Shown piece after piece: positions 17,950-27,788 of a stretch of 64,000 nucleotides of DNA. The notes beneath the pieces are model-generated. The model was not told the DNA's origin, made no database searches, and saw nothing but the letters and a program-made list of their open reading frames with translations. The first letter of the stretch is position 1. Each line of letters begins with the position of its first letter. The stretch comes from an uncultured Bacteroidota bacterium (GTDB taxonomy: Bacteria > Bacteroidota > Bacteroidia > Flavobacteriales > Flavobacteriaceae): NCBI GenBank assembly GCA_902597545.1, contig CACJYD010000002.1, positions 62,001 to 126,000 of the forward strand. The letters run 5' to 3'. Position numbers and translations under genes: made by a program.

Positions 17950-19173
17950 TTATCTAATGAATTTCTGTTTTTTGCCGTAAGTAAACGATCTCCACATCCA
18001 CTCTAAAGGACCAAATCTAAATTTTTCTAGCCATGGCTTAGACCAAGTTAATTGTAATATCCAAATTAATAAGACAATAATAACCTGGATCCACCTATCA
18101 ACCTGTCCGAATAAACCAAAACCAATTCCAAAAAATAATATGGTGCATATAAAAGATTGTGATATATAATTAGTTAATGCCATTCGTCCAACAGCTGCTA
18201 ATCTAACTTTTAAGGATTTTAAAATATTTGAATTTATAATAATCATAAAAATTGATATATATACAATACACAAGAATAAGCTGCCCCAGTAATTAAATTG
18301 AGAACCTAAAAACCTTGAGTATTCCCAATTCCAATCTGCGCTAAAATTTTTAATTACCCCTATAATAATAAGCGTAAAACCTAGTGGAGATAAAATAAAT
18401 ATAAGCCTGTAATAATAAGCATTCAACTTTTTAGAAGTAAAAAAACCTAATTTATACAAAGCCATTCCAATCAACATTAGACCACTCACTCTCCAAAATC
18501 CATAGAGTGATAGAAAGAAATTAGTCTCAAGGTATGTGGCAACAGCAGAATTATATTGAATTTGTTGTGATAAAGTACCAGTTATCATTCCAATTTCAAA
18601 GTTTATTCTTTCAAGATTTGGCGCCCACGATTGCGCCATTTCTGTTAATGAGTCAGCAGGCCACTCACCAATTGTAGCTCCAAAGAATCCATACATAATT
18701 GAATGCACAGTAAATATCATAAGTCCAAGTAATAACTGAATTGAAGGTTTTATTTTCCTTAGTGGGAATAAGATCAATGCGCACAAAGCATATGTAAAAA
18801 GTATATCTCCATACCATATTAAATGTGCATGAAATAAACCTAAGATGAGTAGCCAAAAAGTTCTTTTGTAATGTAGACTGGCTGATTTTCCAGTTTTGAT
18901 TTCAGATTTTGATGTTACCAAAATTATTCCAGCACCAAACAAAATTGAAAAGATATTCATGAATTTCATATCAGCAAATACATGACTTACAATCCATACC
19001 CATTTATTAATTCCATTTAGATCACCAAAGGCCAAAGGATTTGAATAAGCAGAGCCTGGCATTGAAAAACTTTGTATGTTCATGATTAAAATTCCCAGAA
19101 TTGCAATTCCTCGAATTATATCAAGTGATTGGATTCTCTCATTTAATTTTGTTGGTGATAAAGAGGACTTCAT
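17950..19173 (-). CDS. DUF418-family (YeiB-like) membrane protein
   Basis: The 407-residue protein has about ten membrane helices. The N terminus SLDIIRGIAILGILIMNIQ and the C-terminal block LAAVGRMALTNYISQSF with FGPLEWMWRSFTYG are the hallmarks of the DUF418/YeiB family, which is related to membrane acyltransferases and heparan N-acetyltransferase-like proteins. The biochemical role is unproven. It starts 11 bases after the tRNA-Ser gene on the same strand and may be read through from it. ATG start at 19173. Confidence 0.88.
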   Translation of the reverse strand: MKSSLSPTKLNERIQSLDIIRGIAILGILIMNIQSFSMPGSAYSNPLAFGDLNGINKWVWIVSHVFADMKFMNIFSILFGAGIILVTSKSEIKTGKSASLHYKRTFWLLILGLFHAHLIWYGDILFTYALCALILFPLRKIKPSIQLLLGLMIFTVHSIMYGFFGATIGEWPADSLTEMAQSWAPNLERINFEIGMITGTLSQQIQYNSAVATYLETNFFLSLYGFWRVSGLMLIGMALYKLGFFTSKKLNAYYYRLIFILSPLGFTLIIIGVIKNFSADWNWEYSRFLGSQFNYWGSLFLCIVYISIFMIIINSNILKSLKVRLAAVGRMALTNYISQSFICTILFFGIGFGLFGQVDRWIQVIIVLLIWILQLTWSKPWLEKFRFGPLEWMWRSFTYGKKQKFIR

Positions 19174-19184
19174 AATTTTGCTAG

Positions 19185-19272
19185 CAGAGAGGAAGGGATT
19201 CGAACCCTCGATATGCTATTAACATATACACGCTTTCCAAGCGTGCGCCTTAAGCCACTCGGCCACCTCTCT
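19185..19272 (-). tRNA. tRNA-Ser (anticodon GGA)
   Basis: On the minus strand a complete 88-base class II tRNA is visible. The acceptor stem AGAGAGG pairs with CCTCTCT, and the anticodon stem CACGC/GCGTG closes the loop TTGGAAA (anticodon GGA, reading UCC and UCU). It has a long serine-type variable arm and the T loop GGTTCGAATCC. The discriminator base is G. The 3' CCA is not encoded and must be added enzymatically. It lies between tatD and the DUF418 gene. Confidence 0.96.
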
Positions 19273-19291
19273 AATTGGGGTAAAAATAATC

Positions 19292-20065
19292 TTAATTATT
19301 AAAATCAAACACATCATTTGCATTTAATGATGTTTGGGATATTATTTCAGAGTTAGAAAGACCATAAATTTCTGAAAGTTTATCTATAACATAACTTATG
19401 TATGAACTTTCATTTCTCTTCCCCCTGTGTGGTACCGGAGCTAGATATGGAGAATCCGTTTCTAACACTATATTAGAAATATCAATTTGGTTTAAGAACT
19501 TATCAATTCCACCATTTTTAAATGTTACAACCCCGCCAATTCCAATTTTAAAATTTAAATCTATAATTTTTTTAGCATCATCAATTGTTCCCGTAAAACA
19601 ATGCAAAACTCCTCTTAACTTTTCTGACTTATTCTTAATTAGAATTTCGTATATATCATCAAAAGCTTCCCTACAATGGATCACGATTGGTAAGTCTTCA
19701 TCTATAGCAATGTCAATTTGACTCTGAAATGCAATTTTTTGTTGTTTTAAAAATGAAATATCCCAATGCTTATCTAATCCAATTTCACCTATTGCAACAC
19801 AATTATGATTCTTTAGATTTTCTCTAACAATTTTTAATTCATCCTTGAAGTTTTCTTTGACATAAACTGGATGCAAGCCTGCCATCAAAAAAAAGTTTTC
19901 TGGGTAACGCTTAAGTGTGGTAATCATTTTTTGATTATACTTTGAGCTAATTGAAGGGAAAATAAACTTTTTTATACCACATTGAAATGATCTTAAAATC
20001 ATTTCATCAAAATCATCGTCAAATTGGTTTAAGTATAAATGAGTGTGAGTATCAATTATCTCCAT
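19292..20065 (-). CDS. TatD-family metal-dependent hydrolase
   Basis: The 257-residue TIM-barrel protein has all TatD metal ligands visible: DTHTHLYL (His7, His9), IGEIGLDKHWD (Glu), VIHCREA, LHCFTG and ETDSPYLAP. TatD proteins are Mg-dependent 3'-5' exonucleases linked to DNA repair and quality control, but several paralogues exist, so the exact substrate is open. It is located just upstream of tRNA-Ser on the same strand. ATG start at 20065. Confidence 0.92.
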   Translation of the reverse strand: MEIIDTHTHLYLNQFDDDFDEMILRSFQCGIKKFIFPSISSKYNQKMITTLKRYPENFFLMAGLHPVYVKENFKDELKIVRENLKNHNCVAIGEIGLDKHWDISFLKQQKIAFQSQIDIAIDEDLPIVIHCREAFDDIYEILIKNKSEKLRGVLHCFTGTIDDAKKIIDLNFKIGIGGVVTFKNGGIDKFLNQIDISNIVLETDSPYLAPVPHRGKRNESSYISYVIDKLSEIYGLSNSEIISQTSLNANDVFDFNN

Positions 20066-20101
20066 TAGTGTAAAGTTATTACATTAGTTGAAAATTATAT
20101 T

Positions 20102-20539
20102 TTGAAATTAAAATCATTATTAAAAAAAAGTGGATACCTATCAATTTCCTTTAAGAGGTTAAAAACTAATCACATTCAAATTAAGGCAGAAATAAATAGT
20201 GTAAAAGGTGTATTTATAATTGATACTGGGGCATCTAATTCTTGTATTGATTTAAAATTATGTGATTTTTACAATATCAGCTATGAGAAAAGCTCAGAAA
20301 AGGCATCAAGTGCAACAGATCAAATTTCTAATACAATGATTTCAAAAAAAAATCAAATCAAAATTGGGAAATGGTTTAAAAAAAATATGACAATTGTCTT
20401 ATTTGATATGACATTCATCAACAAAACGCTCAATGAGCATGGAATAGAATGTGTTTCCGGGATAATAGGCTCTGATTTATTAAAAAAAGGAAAAGCAATT
20501 ATAGACTATTCTGAAAATAAATTATTTTTAAAATCTTAG
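20102..20539 (+). CDS. Single-domain retropepsin-like aspartic protease
   Basis: The 145-residue protein has the catalytic signature [13 protein letters not shown] near residue 42 and a second family feature, the hydrophobic GIIGSDLL block near residue 122. Retropepsins (clan AA) have one active-site motif per chain and work as dimers. No signal peptide or membrane helix is visible, so it may be cytoplasmic. The start is TTG 20102; the upstream region is divergent to tatD. The last 4 bases overlap the convergent sucB stop. The target is unknown. Confidence 0.82.
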   Translation: MKLKSLLKKSGYLSISFKRLKTNHIQIKAEINSVKGVFIIDTGASNSCIDLKLCDFYNISYEKSSEKASSATDQISNTMISKKNQIKIGKWFKKNMTIVLFDMTFINKTLNEHGIECVSGIIGSDLLKKGKAIIDYSENKLFLKS

Positions 20540-21756
20540 ATTTCCAGAGATTTTTTTAAATCACTATTCATTAGTCCCTCAATAGGGTTTTCTAGTAATT
20601 CTTTAACTTTTAATAAGAATCCAACCGATTCTTTTCCATCAATAATTCTATGATCATAGCTAAGAGCAAGGTACATCATGGGGTGGATTTCAACCTTACC
20701 ATTTACAGCAATTGGTCTTTCAATTATATTATGCATACCCAAAATAGCAGATTGTGGAGGGTTTAAAATTGGTGTTGAAAGCATTGATCCAAAAACTCCA
20801 CCGTTAGAAATAGTAAATGTCCCACCTGACATATCCTCAACTGTAATTAATCCGTCGCGAGCACGAATTGCAAGTCTCTTGATTTCTTTTTCAATTCCAG
20901 AAAATGTTAAATCTTGAGCATTACGGACAACTGGGACCATCAATCCTTTTGGTCCAGAAACTGCAATACTAATATCATAGAAATCAAATTTAATTTGTTG
21001 ATCTTCATCAATCATGGAGTGTACATCAGGAAATTCCTTAAGAGCTGATACAACAGCTTTAGTGAAAAAACTCATAAAACCTAAACTAACATCATGTTTT
21101 GCTTTGAACGTTTCTTTATACTTTTTTCTAATTTCAAAAATGGGGGTCATGTTAACTTCATTAAATGTAGTTAGCATAGCTGTTTGATTTTTGACAGCAA
21201 CAAGTCTTTGAGAAAGTTTTCGTCTAAGTAATGACATTTTTGATGTATCAACTTTTCTATCTTTTGAAATGCTATCAATATCAACTCTTGGTAATGTTTT
21301 TAAAGCATCCTCTTTAGAAATTCTACCACCTTTACCAGTTCCTTTAACATTTTCGTAATTAACCCCTTTGTCATCCAATATTTTTCTAGCTGCAGGGGAT
21401 GGTATGCCTGAATGTGAATTACTTACTGTATCTTCAGATTTAGTTTCAATAACTATTGGGTTTTCATTTTTGGTGACAGTTTGAGATTCAATATCGTTAT
21501 TTTTCTTTAATACTTTTTTTCCACTAGTATCTATTAAGCAAACTATATCACCAACTAGTACAGTATCACCTTCTTGAGCTTTAAGAGTTATAGTACCACT
21601 TTCCTGAGCAGGTAAATCTAGAGTTGCCTTATCAGAATCAACTTCGGCTATAGTTTGATCCTTTTCAACATAATCACCGTCCTCAACCAACCATTGTGCA
21701 ATTTCTACTTCAGAAATTGATTCTCCAGGTGATGGTACAGGCATTTCTAAAATCAT
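20536..21756 (-). CDS. sucB: 2-oxoglutarate dehydrogenase E2 (dihydrolipoyl succinyltransferase)
   Basis: The 406-residue E2 core of the 2-oxoglutarate dehydrogenase complex has a lipoyl domain (residues 1-77, lipoyl-Lys in [11 protein letters not shown]), a flexible linker, an E3/E1-binding domain (about 118-155, [15 protein letters not shown]) and a catalytic domain ending with [16 protein letters not shown] (active-site His). It transfers succinyl to CoA in the TCA cycle. It is transcribed after sucA but separated from it by a PNGase F-like gene. The sucA-type E1 nearby supports the 2-oxoglutarate rather than pyruvate specificity. Confidence 0.95.
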   Translation of the reverse strand: MILEMPVPSPGESISEVEIAQWLVEDGDYVEKDQTIAEVDSDKATLDLPAQESGTITLKAQEGDTVLVGDIVCLIDTSGKKVLKKNNDIESQTVTKNENPIVIETKSEDTVSNSHSGIPSPAARKILDDKGVNYENVKGTGKGGRISKEDALKTLPRVDIDSISKDRKVDTSKMSLLRRKLSQRLVAVKNQTAMLTTFNEVNMTPIFEIRKKYKETFKAKHDVSLGFMSFFTKAVVSALKEFPDVHSMIDEDQQIKFDFYDISIAVSGPKGLMVPVVRNAQDLTFSGIEKEIKRLAIRARDGLITVEDMSGGTFTISNGGVFGSMLSTPILNPPQSAILGMHNIIERPIAVNGKVEIHPMMYLALSYDHRIIDGKESVGFLLKVKELLENPIEGLMNSDLKKSLEI

Positions 21757-21795
21757 TCAGTTAAGTTTAAATTTAAATTTACCACTTTTAATTAT

Positions 21796-23175
21796 TTAAT
21801 TTGAAATTGTAGCAGGTTCAATTTCTTGATCACTTTTTAATACAATAAATGTTGAGATGGCATTGTATGCATTTTTATTATTATAACCAGGTGTACCAAC
21901 AAAATTATTTGTCCATGGTTGAAAATAATACTCAAAATTAATATCAGTATTTGACACATCAGTATCAAACTTATCTAATCTTAGAGGGACAACCATTCCA
22001 GGACACCAACCTGCTCTGTCAGGAGCCCAATTTCCACCTTGATTACTGATAGGATTATTACCACAACCAATCGGTCCCATGTAGTGACTAAATTTATCAA
22101 CGTTATTAATTTTAATCTTATGTGTTCTAAAGCACCACTCAGCACAAGCCCTTCCATCACTATCTGCAGGTGTGGCATGACCCCATCCTGAAATTATTGT
22201 TCTAAAATGGGCACTTTTAATATTTGAACCAACTGAAATAGTCTTAGTTAAATCAAATTTTTCTTTATCAAGTTGTGTATTTCCATTTTCACCACCATAT
22301 GGTACTCCAGAAAGTGAATTTCTATTAAATTGTATGACAGGTGTAATTTGATAATATTTATAGTCAGGGTTTCCAGCCAAATAATCAAATTCTAATGAAA
22401 TTACCCATCCACTTCCAACCCATGTTTCAGCATAGATTTTTAGTTCCACATTTCCTGAAAGGAGTGATTTAAAATCTGTAACATCAACTTGTAATCCTCT
22501 TGTTAACTGTGAATTTCCTACACCATAGGGTGTTATGTGACGAGCCATTTCATACCACTGATTTGTATTAGAATTTTTAACTAAAATATTAGCAAACCTA
22601 TCCCAAGGGTCACACCCTCCAGATGGACACTCAAGTCTTATATACATTTTAATCCCCTCTATGTTGTCATTATTATTGTGTAAATCAAAACTCTGTGAAG
22701 CTGACTGACTAAAACCTGATCCCCATGCCAACCTTGTTTTTGAAAAAGCTTTATAATTATACTTTAATTGGACCCCATCTCCTGACAAACTAATTTTTAC
22801 ATCATTAGCTTCAGCATTCTTAATATCAATTGATCCAGAATATGTTTGAATTTTTGAAGGTGAGAAACGAACATGGATAGTTTTTGATTGATTGGCATCA
22901 ATTGTTAATGAATTTCCAAAATTCAGATTATCAGATGAAATTTCAAATCCATCAGTTACAATAATTTCCACAGATGAGTTCACATTTTTACTTTCAACTA
23001 AAATAGATGAGGCAGATGATGATTTTGAAACCATCGTATCATCAAAATTCAAAGATGTTTTATCAACAATTATAGATGGTGTATCTGGGATAACTATATC
23101 GTCTGATGATTCATCTCCACCAGAGCATGATATAAAAAATAAAATTATTCCAATCACTAAAAAAAACTTTTTCAT
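21796..23175 (-). CDS. PNGase F-type peptide:N-glycosidase, lipoprotein
   Basis: A 459-residue protein. Residues 1-18 are a lipoprotein signal (FFISC, Cys17) followed by an acidic stretch. Residues 35-135 look like an SPD-2/Hydin-type Ig fold. Residues 140-455 closely follow Elizabethkingia PNGase F as I recall it. The catalytic equivalents are present: Asp192 (CDPWDRF, D60), Glu250 (YAETW, E118) and Glu346 (CAEWCFRTH, E206). The three disulfide pairs are also conserved as Cys183/188, Cys344/348 and Cys371/391. It should release N-glycans from glycoproteins at the cell surface. It lies 8 bases after sucA and 39 before sucB. The added Ig domain and lipid anchor differ from the secreted enzyme. 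Confidence 0.92.
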   Translation of the reverse strand: MKKFFLVIGIILFFISCSGGDESSDDIVIPDTPSIIVDKTSLNFDDTMVSKSSSASSILVESKNVNSSVEIIVTDGFEISSDNLNFGNSLTIDANQSKTIHVRFSPSKIQTYSGSIDIKNAEANDVKISLSGDGVQLKYNYKAFSKTRLAWGSGFSQSASQSFDLHNNNDNIEGIKMYIRLECPSGGCDPWDRFANILVKNSNTNQWYEMARHITPYGVGNSQLTRGLQVDVTDFKSLLSGNVELKIYAETWVGSGWVISLEFDYLAGNPDYKYYQITPVIQFNRNSLSGVPYGGENGNTQLDKEKFDLTKTISVGSNIKSAHFRTIISGWGHATPADSDGRACAEWCFRTHKIKINNVDKFSHYMGPIGCGNNPISNQGGNWAPDRAGWCPGMVVPLRLDKFDTDVSNTDINFEYYFQPWTNNFVGTPGYNNKNAYNAISTFIVLKSDQEIEPATISN

Positions 23176-23183
23176 TTCAAATA

Positions 23184-25916
23184 TTAATTTTTAAAATTAT
23201 TTTTTGTTTTATCAAAAACATATTCAATCACTTCATTGTGTCTTTTATCAAATCTAGCTTTACTTCCAGAAGCTGGAGCTCCATAAAATCTTCTAGAAGC
23301 AACCCTGAATTCTTTTGCTCTATCTAAATGCATTAATAAATGTCCCCAAGCGCCCATATTTCTTGGCTCTTCTTGAGCCCATACTATCTCATCAAATGAA
23401 TAGTTCTCAATAATACTTTCAATCTCTTTCTTCGGAAGAGGGAACAATTGTTCTATTCTCACAATCGCTACATTTGAAACTTTATTTAGTCTTTTATAAT
23501 ACAGGAGATCATAATAAAATTTACCACTACAAAAGACTAAAGATTTTACATTTTTTTGTTTATCGCTGTCATCAATTACAGGTAAAAATTCTCCAGTAAT
23601 TAAATCGCTAGTTTTTGAAATTACTTTTGGATGCCTAAGTAAACTTTTGGGAGTTAATAGTATTAAAGGCTTTCTAAACTTAGTTACCAATTGCCTTCTA
23701 AGTATGTGGAACAAATTTGCTGGAGTTGTACAATTAGCCACATACATATTATCCTTAGCGCATAATTGTAAATATCTTTCCAACCTTGCAGATGAATGCT
23801 CAGCACCCTGACCTTCATATCCGTGGGGAAGCATTAATACAAGTCCATTTTGAAGCTTCCACTTATCCTCAGCTGAGGAAAGGTATTGATCAATCATAAT
23901 TTGGGCTCCATTACTAAAGTCTCCAAATTGAGCTTCCCAAACCGTCAAAGTATTAGGATATGCTAGTGCATAACCATACTCAAAGCCCATGACTCCATAC
24001 TCCGATAACAACGAATTATAAATTTGAAATGAGCCTTGATCTTTTGAAATATTATTTAATGGTATAAACTCTTTTTCAGTTTTCTCTGTTTTTAATATTG
24101 CATGTCGATGAGAAAATGTTCCTCTCTCCACGTCTTGACCAGAGATTCTAACATTATAATTTTGATCCAACAGGGTTCCATATGCAAGTAATTCAGCAAT
24201 TGCCCAATCAATTTTATTATGTTTGAAAAACATATTGTTTCTATCATTCATTAATCTAACCACTTTTTTTAAGTAAAGATCAGGGTTATCTAACTTGAAA
24301 ATATTTTTTGCAACTTTTTCTAATACGTTCTTATCAACCTTAGTAGAAAAAGTTTTTAACATTTCTTTTCTTTTAGCACTCGATAGACCTTTCCACTCAT
24401 GCTGCATAAAAGGTGTAATAATAACATTTTTTTCCTTTTTAGAATCTGATAAATCTTCATTTAAATCTTTACTGTAATCATCTTCAATATTCTTAATTTC
24501 CTCTCGATCAATAACTTTCTCATTTACAAGTTGTGTTGAGTATATTTCTTTAACACTAGGATGAGTTGAAATTGATTTGTAAAGCTTAGGTTGAGTAAAC
24601 CTGGGTTCATCACCTTCATTGTGACCATATTTTCTATAACCCAATAGGTCAATAAAAACATCTCTTTCATATCTCATTCTATATTCCAAAGCAAAATTAG
24701 ATGCATGAACAACTGCTTCGACATCATCAGCATTGACATGAAGAATTGGACATAGATTAGCTTTTCCTACATCAGTACAATAAGTTGATGATCTTCCGTC
24801 AACATAATTTGTGGTAAAACCAATTTGGTTATTAACTACTATATGAATTGTTCCGGCTGTTCGATATCCCTTTAACCTTTCCATTTGAACTACTTCATAA
24901 ACAACTCCTTGGGCAGCTATTGCAGCGTCACCATGTATAATTACAGGTAACACATTTTTTACATTATCCTTGTGATACTTATCTTGTTTAGCTTTAGAAA
25001 TTCCCTGAACAACTGGACCTACTGATTCTAAATGCGAAGGATTTGGTGCTAAATTTATGTATACATTTACACCTCCATCAGATTTTCTTTTTGATGTCCA
25101 ACCAAGATGGTATTTAACATCTCCATCAAAAATTTGCTCCTCGTAGTCTTTTCCATCAAACTCATTAAAAATTTCTTTTGCTGGTTTACCAAAAATATTT
25201 GACAATGTATTAAGTCTTCCCCTGTGTGCCATACCAACCACAAATTCTTTAACTCCCATTGATGCAGCATTCTCAAAAATTGAATCTAGAGCAGGAATTA
25301 ATGACTCTCCACCCTCAAGTGAGAATCTTTTTTGACCGACATACTTTTTTTGTAAAAATTGTTCAAAATTAGTGGCTTGAACTAACTTTTTTAATATATG
25401 TTTCTTTTGTTTTTTATTAAAATTAGTCCTATTATCATTTTCATTGAGCTTCTCTTGAATCCATTTGATTCTTTCAGGGGTTCGTATATACATGTACTCA
25501 ATTCCAATAGAATCACAATAAATTCTTTCTAAATGAATTAGTATATCAGCCAAAGTAGAGTTACCAATTCCAATTATTTCACCGGCACTAAAACTTAAAT
25601 CTAGATCATCTTTTGAAAGTCCAAAATTTTCTAAATCTAAATTTGGTGAATATTTCCTCCTATCACGAACAGGATTCGTTTTGGTAAATAGATGTCCTCT
25701 AGTTCTATAAGCATTAATGAGCTTAACAACCTTAAATTCTTTTAAAATATTTTCTGGAATATCTTCTTTTTTTGAAGCTTTATCAATTCCAAATTCAAAT
25801 CCTTGAAAAAAAGCGCGCCATGATGGTTCAACAGATTCGGGATTAATTAAATATTGATCGTAAAGCTCAGCAAAATAAGCTGTATGGGCAGTGTTTAAAA
25901 ATGAATAGGGATCCAT
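23184..25916 (-). CDS. sucA: 2-oxoglutarate dehydrogenase E1
   Basis: The 910-residue thiamine-diphosphate decarboxylase component of the TCA-cycle complex begins with the SucA-specific N-terminal helix (DPYSFLNTAHTAYFAELYDQY). It has GMAHRGRLNTLSN, IHGDAAIAAQGVVYEV, the TPP/Mg-binding NNQIGFTTN region and the C-terminal WAQEEPRNMGAWGHL block. It decarboxylates 2-oxoglutarate and passes the succinyl group to SucB. ATG start at 25916, 59 bases after the cupin gene on the same strand. The E3 gene is not in the window. Confidence 0.97.
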   Translation of the reverse strand: MDPYSFLNTAHTAYFAELYDQYLINPESVEPSWRAFFQGFEFGIDKASKKEDIPENILKEFKVVKLINAYRTRGHLFTKTNPVRDRRKYSPNLDLENFGLSKDDLDLSFSAGEIIGIGNSTLADILIHLERIYCDSIGIEYMYIRTPERIKWIQEKLNENDNRTNFNKKQKKHILKKLVQATNFEQFLQKKYVGQKRFSLEGGESLIPALDSIFENAASMGVKEFVVGMAHRGRLNTLSNIFGKPAKEIFNEFDGKDYEEQIFDGDVKYHLGWTSKRKSDGGVNVYINLAPNPSHLESVGPVVQGISKAKQDKYHKDNVKNVLPVIIHGDAAIAAQGVVYEVVQMERLKGYRTAGTIHIVVNNQIGFTTNYVDGRSSTYCTDVGKANLCPILHVNADDVEAVVHASNFALEYRMRYERDVFIDLLGYRKYGHNEGDEPRFTQPKLYKSISTHPSVKEIYSTQLVNEKVIDREEIKNIEDDYSKDLNEDLSDSKKEKNVIITPFMQHEWKGLSSAKRKEMLKTFSTKVDKNVLEKVAKNIFKLDNPDLYLKKVVRLMNDRNNMFFKHNKIDWAIAELLAYGTLLDQNYNVRISGQDVERGTFSHRHAILKTEKTEKEFIPLNNISKDQGSFQIYNSLLSEYGVMGFEYGYALAYPNTLTVWEAQFGDFSNGAQIMIDQYLSSAEDKWKLQNGLVLMLPHGYEGQGAEHSSARLERYLQLCAKDNMYVANCTTPANLFHILRRQLVTKFRKPLILLTPKSLLRHPKVISKTSDLITGEFLPVIDDSDKQKNVKSLVFCSGKFYYDLLYYKRLNKVSNVAIVRIEQLFPLPKKEIESIIENYSFDEIVWAQEEPRNMGAWGHLLMHLDRAKEFRVASRRFYGAPASGSKARFDKRHNEVIEYVFDKTKNNFKN

Positions 25917-25975
25917 AAATCCTTTATCTATTTAAAATTACAACTAATCTCGAATTTAAAACAGAATATTTTAAA

Positions 25976-26458
25976 TTATCTTCCATAATCATCATCTAAT
26001 CTAACTATATCATTCTCATCAGACGAATTATTTGAATCTATATGCTGCCAAATCTCAGCTAAAACTGCATAATCATCCAATCCTATAAGCCTGTGCCTTT
26101 CTCCTTTTTCTAACTTAACCATATCACCTTGAATAAGTTTTATAATTGGACTTTGCTCATTATCATGACTCCTTGATATACCAACGTTACCCTTAAAAAC
26201 TTTCCATATTTCCTCTCTTCTTTGGTGATACTGCCATGAAAGTTTTGAATTTGGTTTTACAATGAGAATTTTTGGACTTAGCTTTCCTCCTAATTTTAAA
26301 GTTTGGATATTAATACCATCAAAAAATTTATTTGCAAATTCTTGTACTTGATTTTCATTTATAACTAAAAACCCTCCCCATGGTCTTTCAAAATCTTTTG
26401 AAATAATATCAAAACCTAAGCCTTTAATTTCATCCTCAATTTCATGTAAATAATCCAT
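25976..26458 (-). CDS. Cupin protein related to mannose-6-phosphate isomerase type II
   Basis: The 160-residue protein begins with a PWGGF motif, and its RmlC-like cupin core has WQYHQRREEIWKVFKGN (metal-binding His/Glu) and KLEKGERHRLIGL. This pattern is that of the C-terminal isomerase domain of bifunctional ManC/type II phosphomannose isomerases and of short flavobacterial proteins often labelled phosphoheptose isomerase. It may interconvert mannose and fructose 6-phosphates, but activity is unproven. It precedes sucA on the same strand and is divergent from umuC. Confidence 0.7.
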   Translation of the reverse strand: MDYLHEIEDEIKGLGFDIISKDFERPWGGFLVINENQVQEFANKFFDGINIQTLKLGGKLSPKILIVKPNSKLSWQYHQRREEIWKVFKGNVGISRSHDNEQSPIIKLIQGDMVKLEKGERHRLIGLDDYAVLAEIWQHIDSNNSSDENDIVRLDDDYGR

Positions 26459-26528
26459 ATTTTAAAGTTATCTAAATTTTAATAAAAAAATCTTGAATTA
26501 GGTGTTATTTCAATGTATTTTTAAATTG

Positions 26529-27788
26529 ATGTTTGCCCTAATCGATTGTAATAATTTTTACGTGTCTTGTGAAAGAGTTTTTAATCCAAAACTCAATAAT
26601 AAACCTGTTATAGTTTTATCAAACAACGATGGTTGTGCAATATCAAGAAGTAATGAAGCAAAAGCTCTTGGTATACCAATGGGAGCACCTGCATTTAAAT
26701 ATGAAAAAATATTTCGAGAAAATAATGTTCAGATTTTTTCTTCAAACTTCCCTTTATATGGTGACATGAGTAGTAGAGTAATGAGTATACTTTCAAAATT
26801 TACCCCAAATATTGAAATCTACAGCATTGATGAAGCATTTCTAAAATTTGAAGGCTTTGAAAACTATGATTTAGAATTTTACTGTCAGAAAATAAAAAAT
26901 ATGGTATTCAAATGGACTGGGATACCAATAAGTATTGGAGTTGCACCTACAAAAGCACTTGCAAAAGTTGCCAATCGAATTTCTAAAAAATTTCCAAATC
27001 AAACAAAAGGAGTTTACTTAATAAACTCAGAAGAAAGAAGGATTAAAGCATTAAAATGGCTAAAAATTCAAGATGTTTGGGGAATAGGTTTTAGGCATGC
27101 AAAAAGATTAAAAAATATCAAAATAAATACCGCATATAATTTTATAAACCTTGAAGACAATTGGGTAAGAAAAAATATGAGTGTGGTGGGATTAAGACTG
27201 AAAAAAGAACTAGAAGGAAAGTCTATATTAGAATTAGAAGAAGTTAGATCTCCAAAAAAAGCAATTGCTACCACTAGAAGTTTTGAGGGAACAATTACTA
27301 ATTATGAAAAAATAAAGGAAAGGATATCAACTTTTGCCATATGCTGCGCTGAAAAACTAAGATCTCAAAATAGTAATTGTAATTCTATATATGTATTTGT
27401 AAGAAGTAATAAATTTCAAAAAAACAAAACACAATATAGAAATGGAATATTGATGACAATTCCTTTTTCGACAAACTCAAATATTATAATTAGTAAATAT
27501 GCCATTGAAGGCCTTAGAAAGATTTTTAAAAAAGGTATTAGCTATAAAAAAGCTGGAACCATAGTTATGGGATTAGATTCGTCAAACAATCATCAGCTGA
27601 ATTTGTTTGAAAATGAAAATCCAAAACACAAACATCTAATGAAAACTATAGATTTTATTCAGAGAAAACAAGGTCAAAGTAAAATTAAACTTGCCTCTCA
27701 AGATTTAAGAAAAAGGTGGAAAATGAAGCAAGAAAAATTAAGTCCTAACTATACTTGCAAATTAGATGAAATTATCAAAGTAAAATGA
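26529..27788 (+). CDS. umuC: Y-family DNA polymerase V catalytic subunit UmuC
   Basis: The 419-residue protein starts at ATG 26529; a GTG 27 bases upstream would add nine residues without family match. Motifs are MFALIDCNNFYVSCERVFNP (catalytic Asp), SNNDGCAISRS, YSIDEAFL (catalytic Asp-Glu), IPISIGVAPTKALAKVAN and the UmuC-specific C-terminal GQSKIKLASQ. It copies past DNA lesions with low fidelity after activation by cleaved UmuD. It overlaps umuD by 4 bases (ATGA), and in contrast to E. coli it precedes umuD. Confidence 0.95.
   Translation: MFALIDCNNFYVSCERVFNPKLNNKPVIVLSNNDGCAISRSNEAKALGIPMGAPAFKYEKIFRENNVQIFSSNFPLYGDMSSRVMSILSKFTPNIEIYSIDEAFLKFEGFENYDLEFYCQKIKNMVFKWTGIPISIGVAPTKALAKVANRISKKFPNQTKGVYLINSEERRIKALKWLKIQDVWGIGFRHAKRLKNIKINTAYNFINLEDNWVRKNMSVVGLRLKKELEGKSILELEEVRSPKKAIATTRSFEGTITNYEKIKERISTFAICCAEKLRSQNSNCNSIYVFVRSNKFQKNKTQYRNGILMTIPFSTNSNIIISKYAIEGLRKIFKKGISYKKAGTIVMGLDSSNNHQLNLFENENPKHKHLMKTIDFIQRKQGQSKIKLASQDLRKRWKMKQEKLSPNYTCKLDEIIKVK

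Noticed and set aside
26502-26528. GTG start adding nine residues to UmuC
   Set aside because: UmuC proteins begin with the MFALIDCN strand; ATG 26529 fits.
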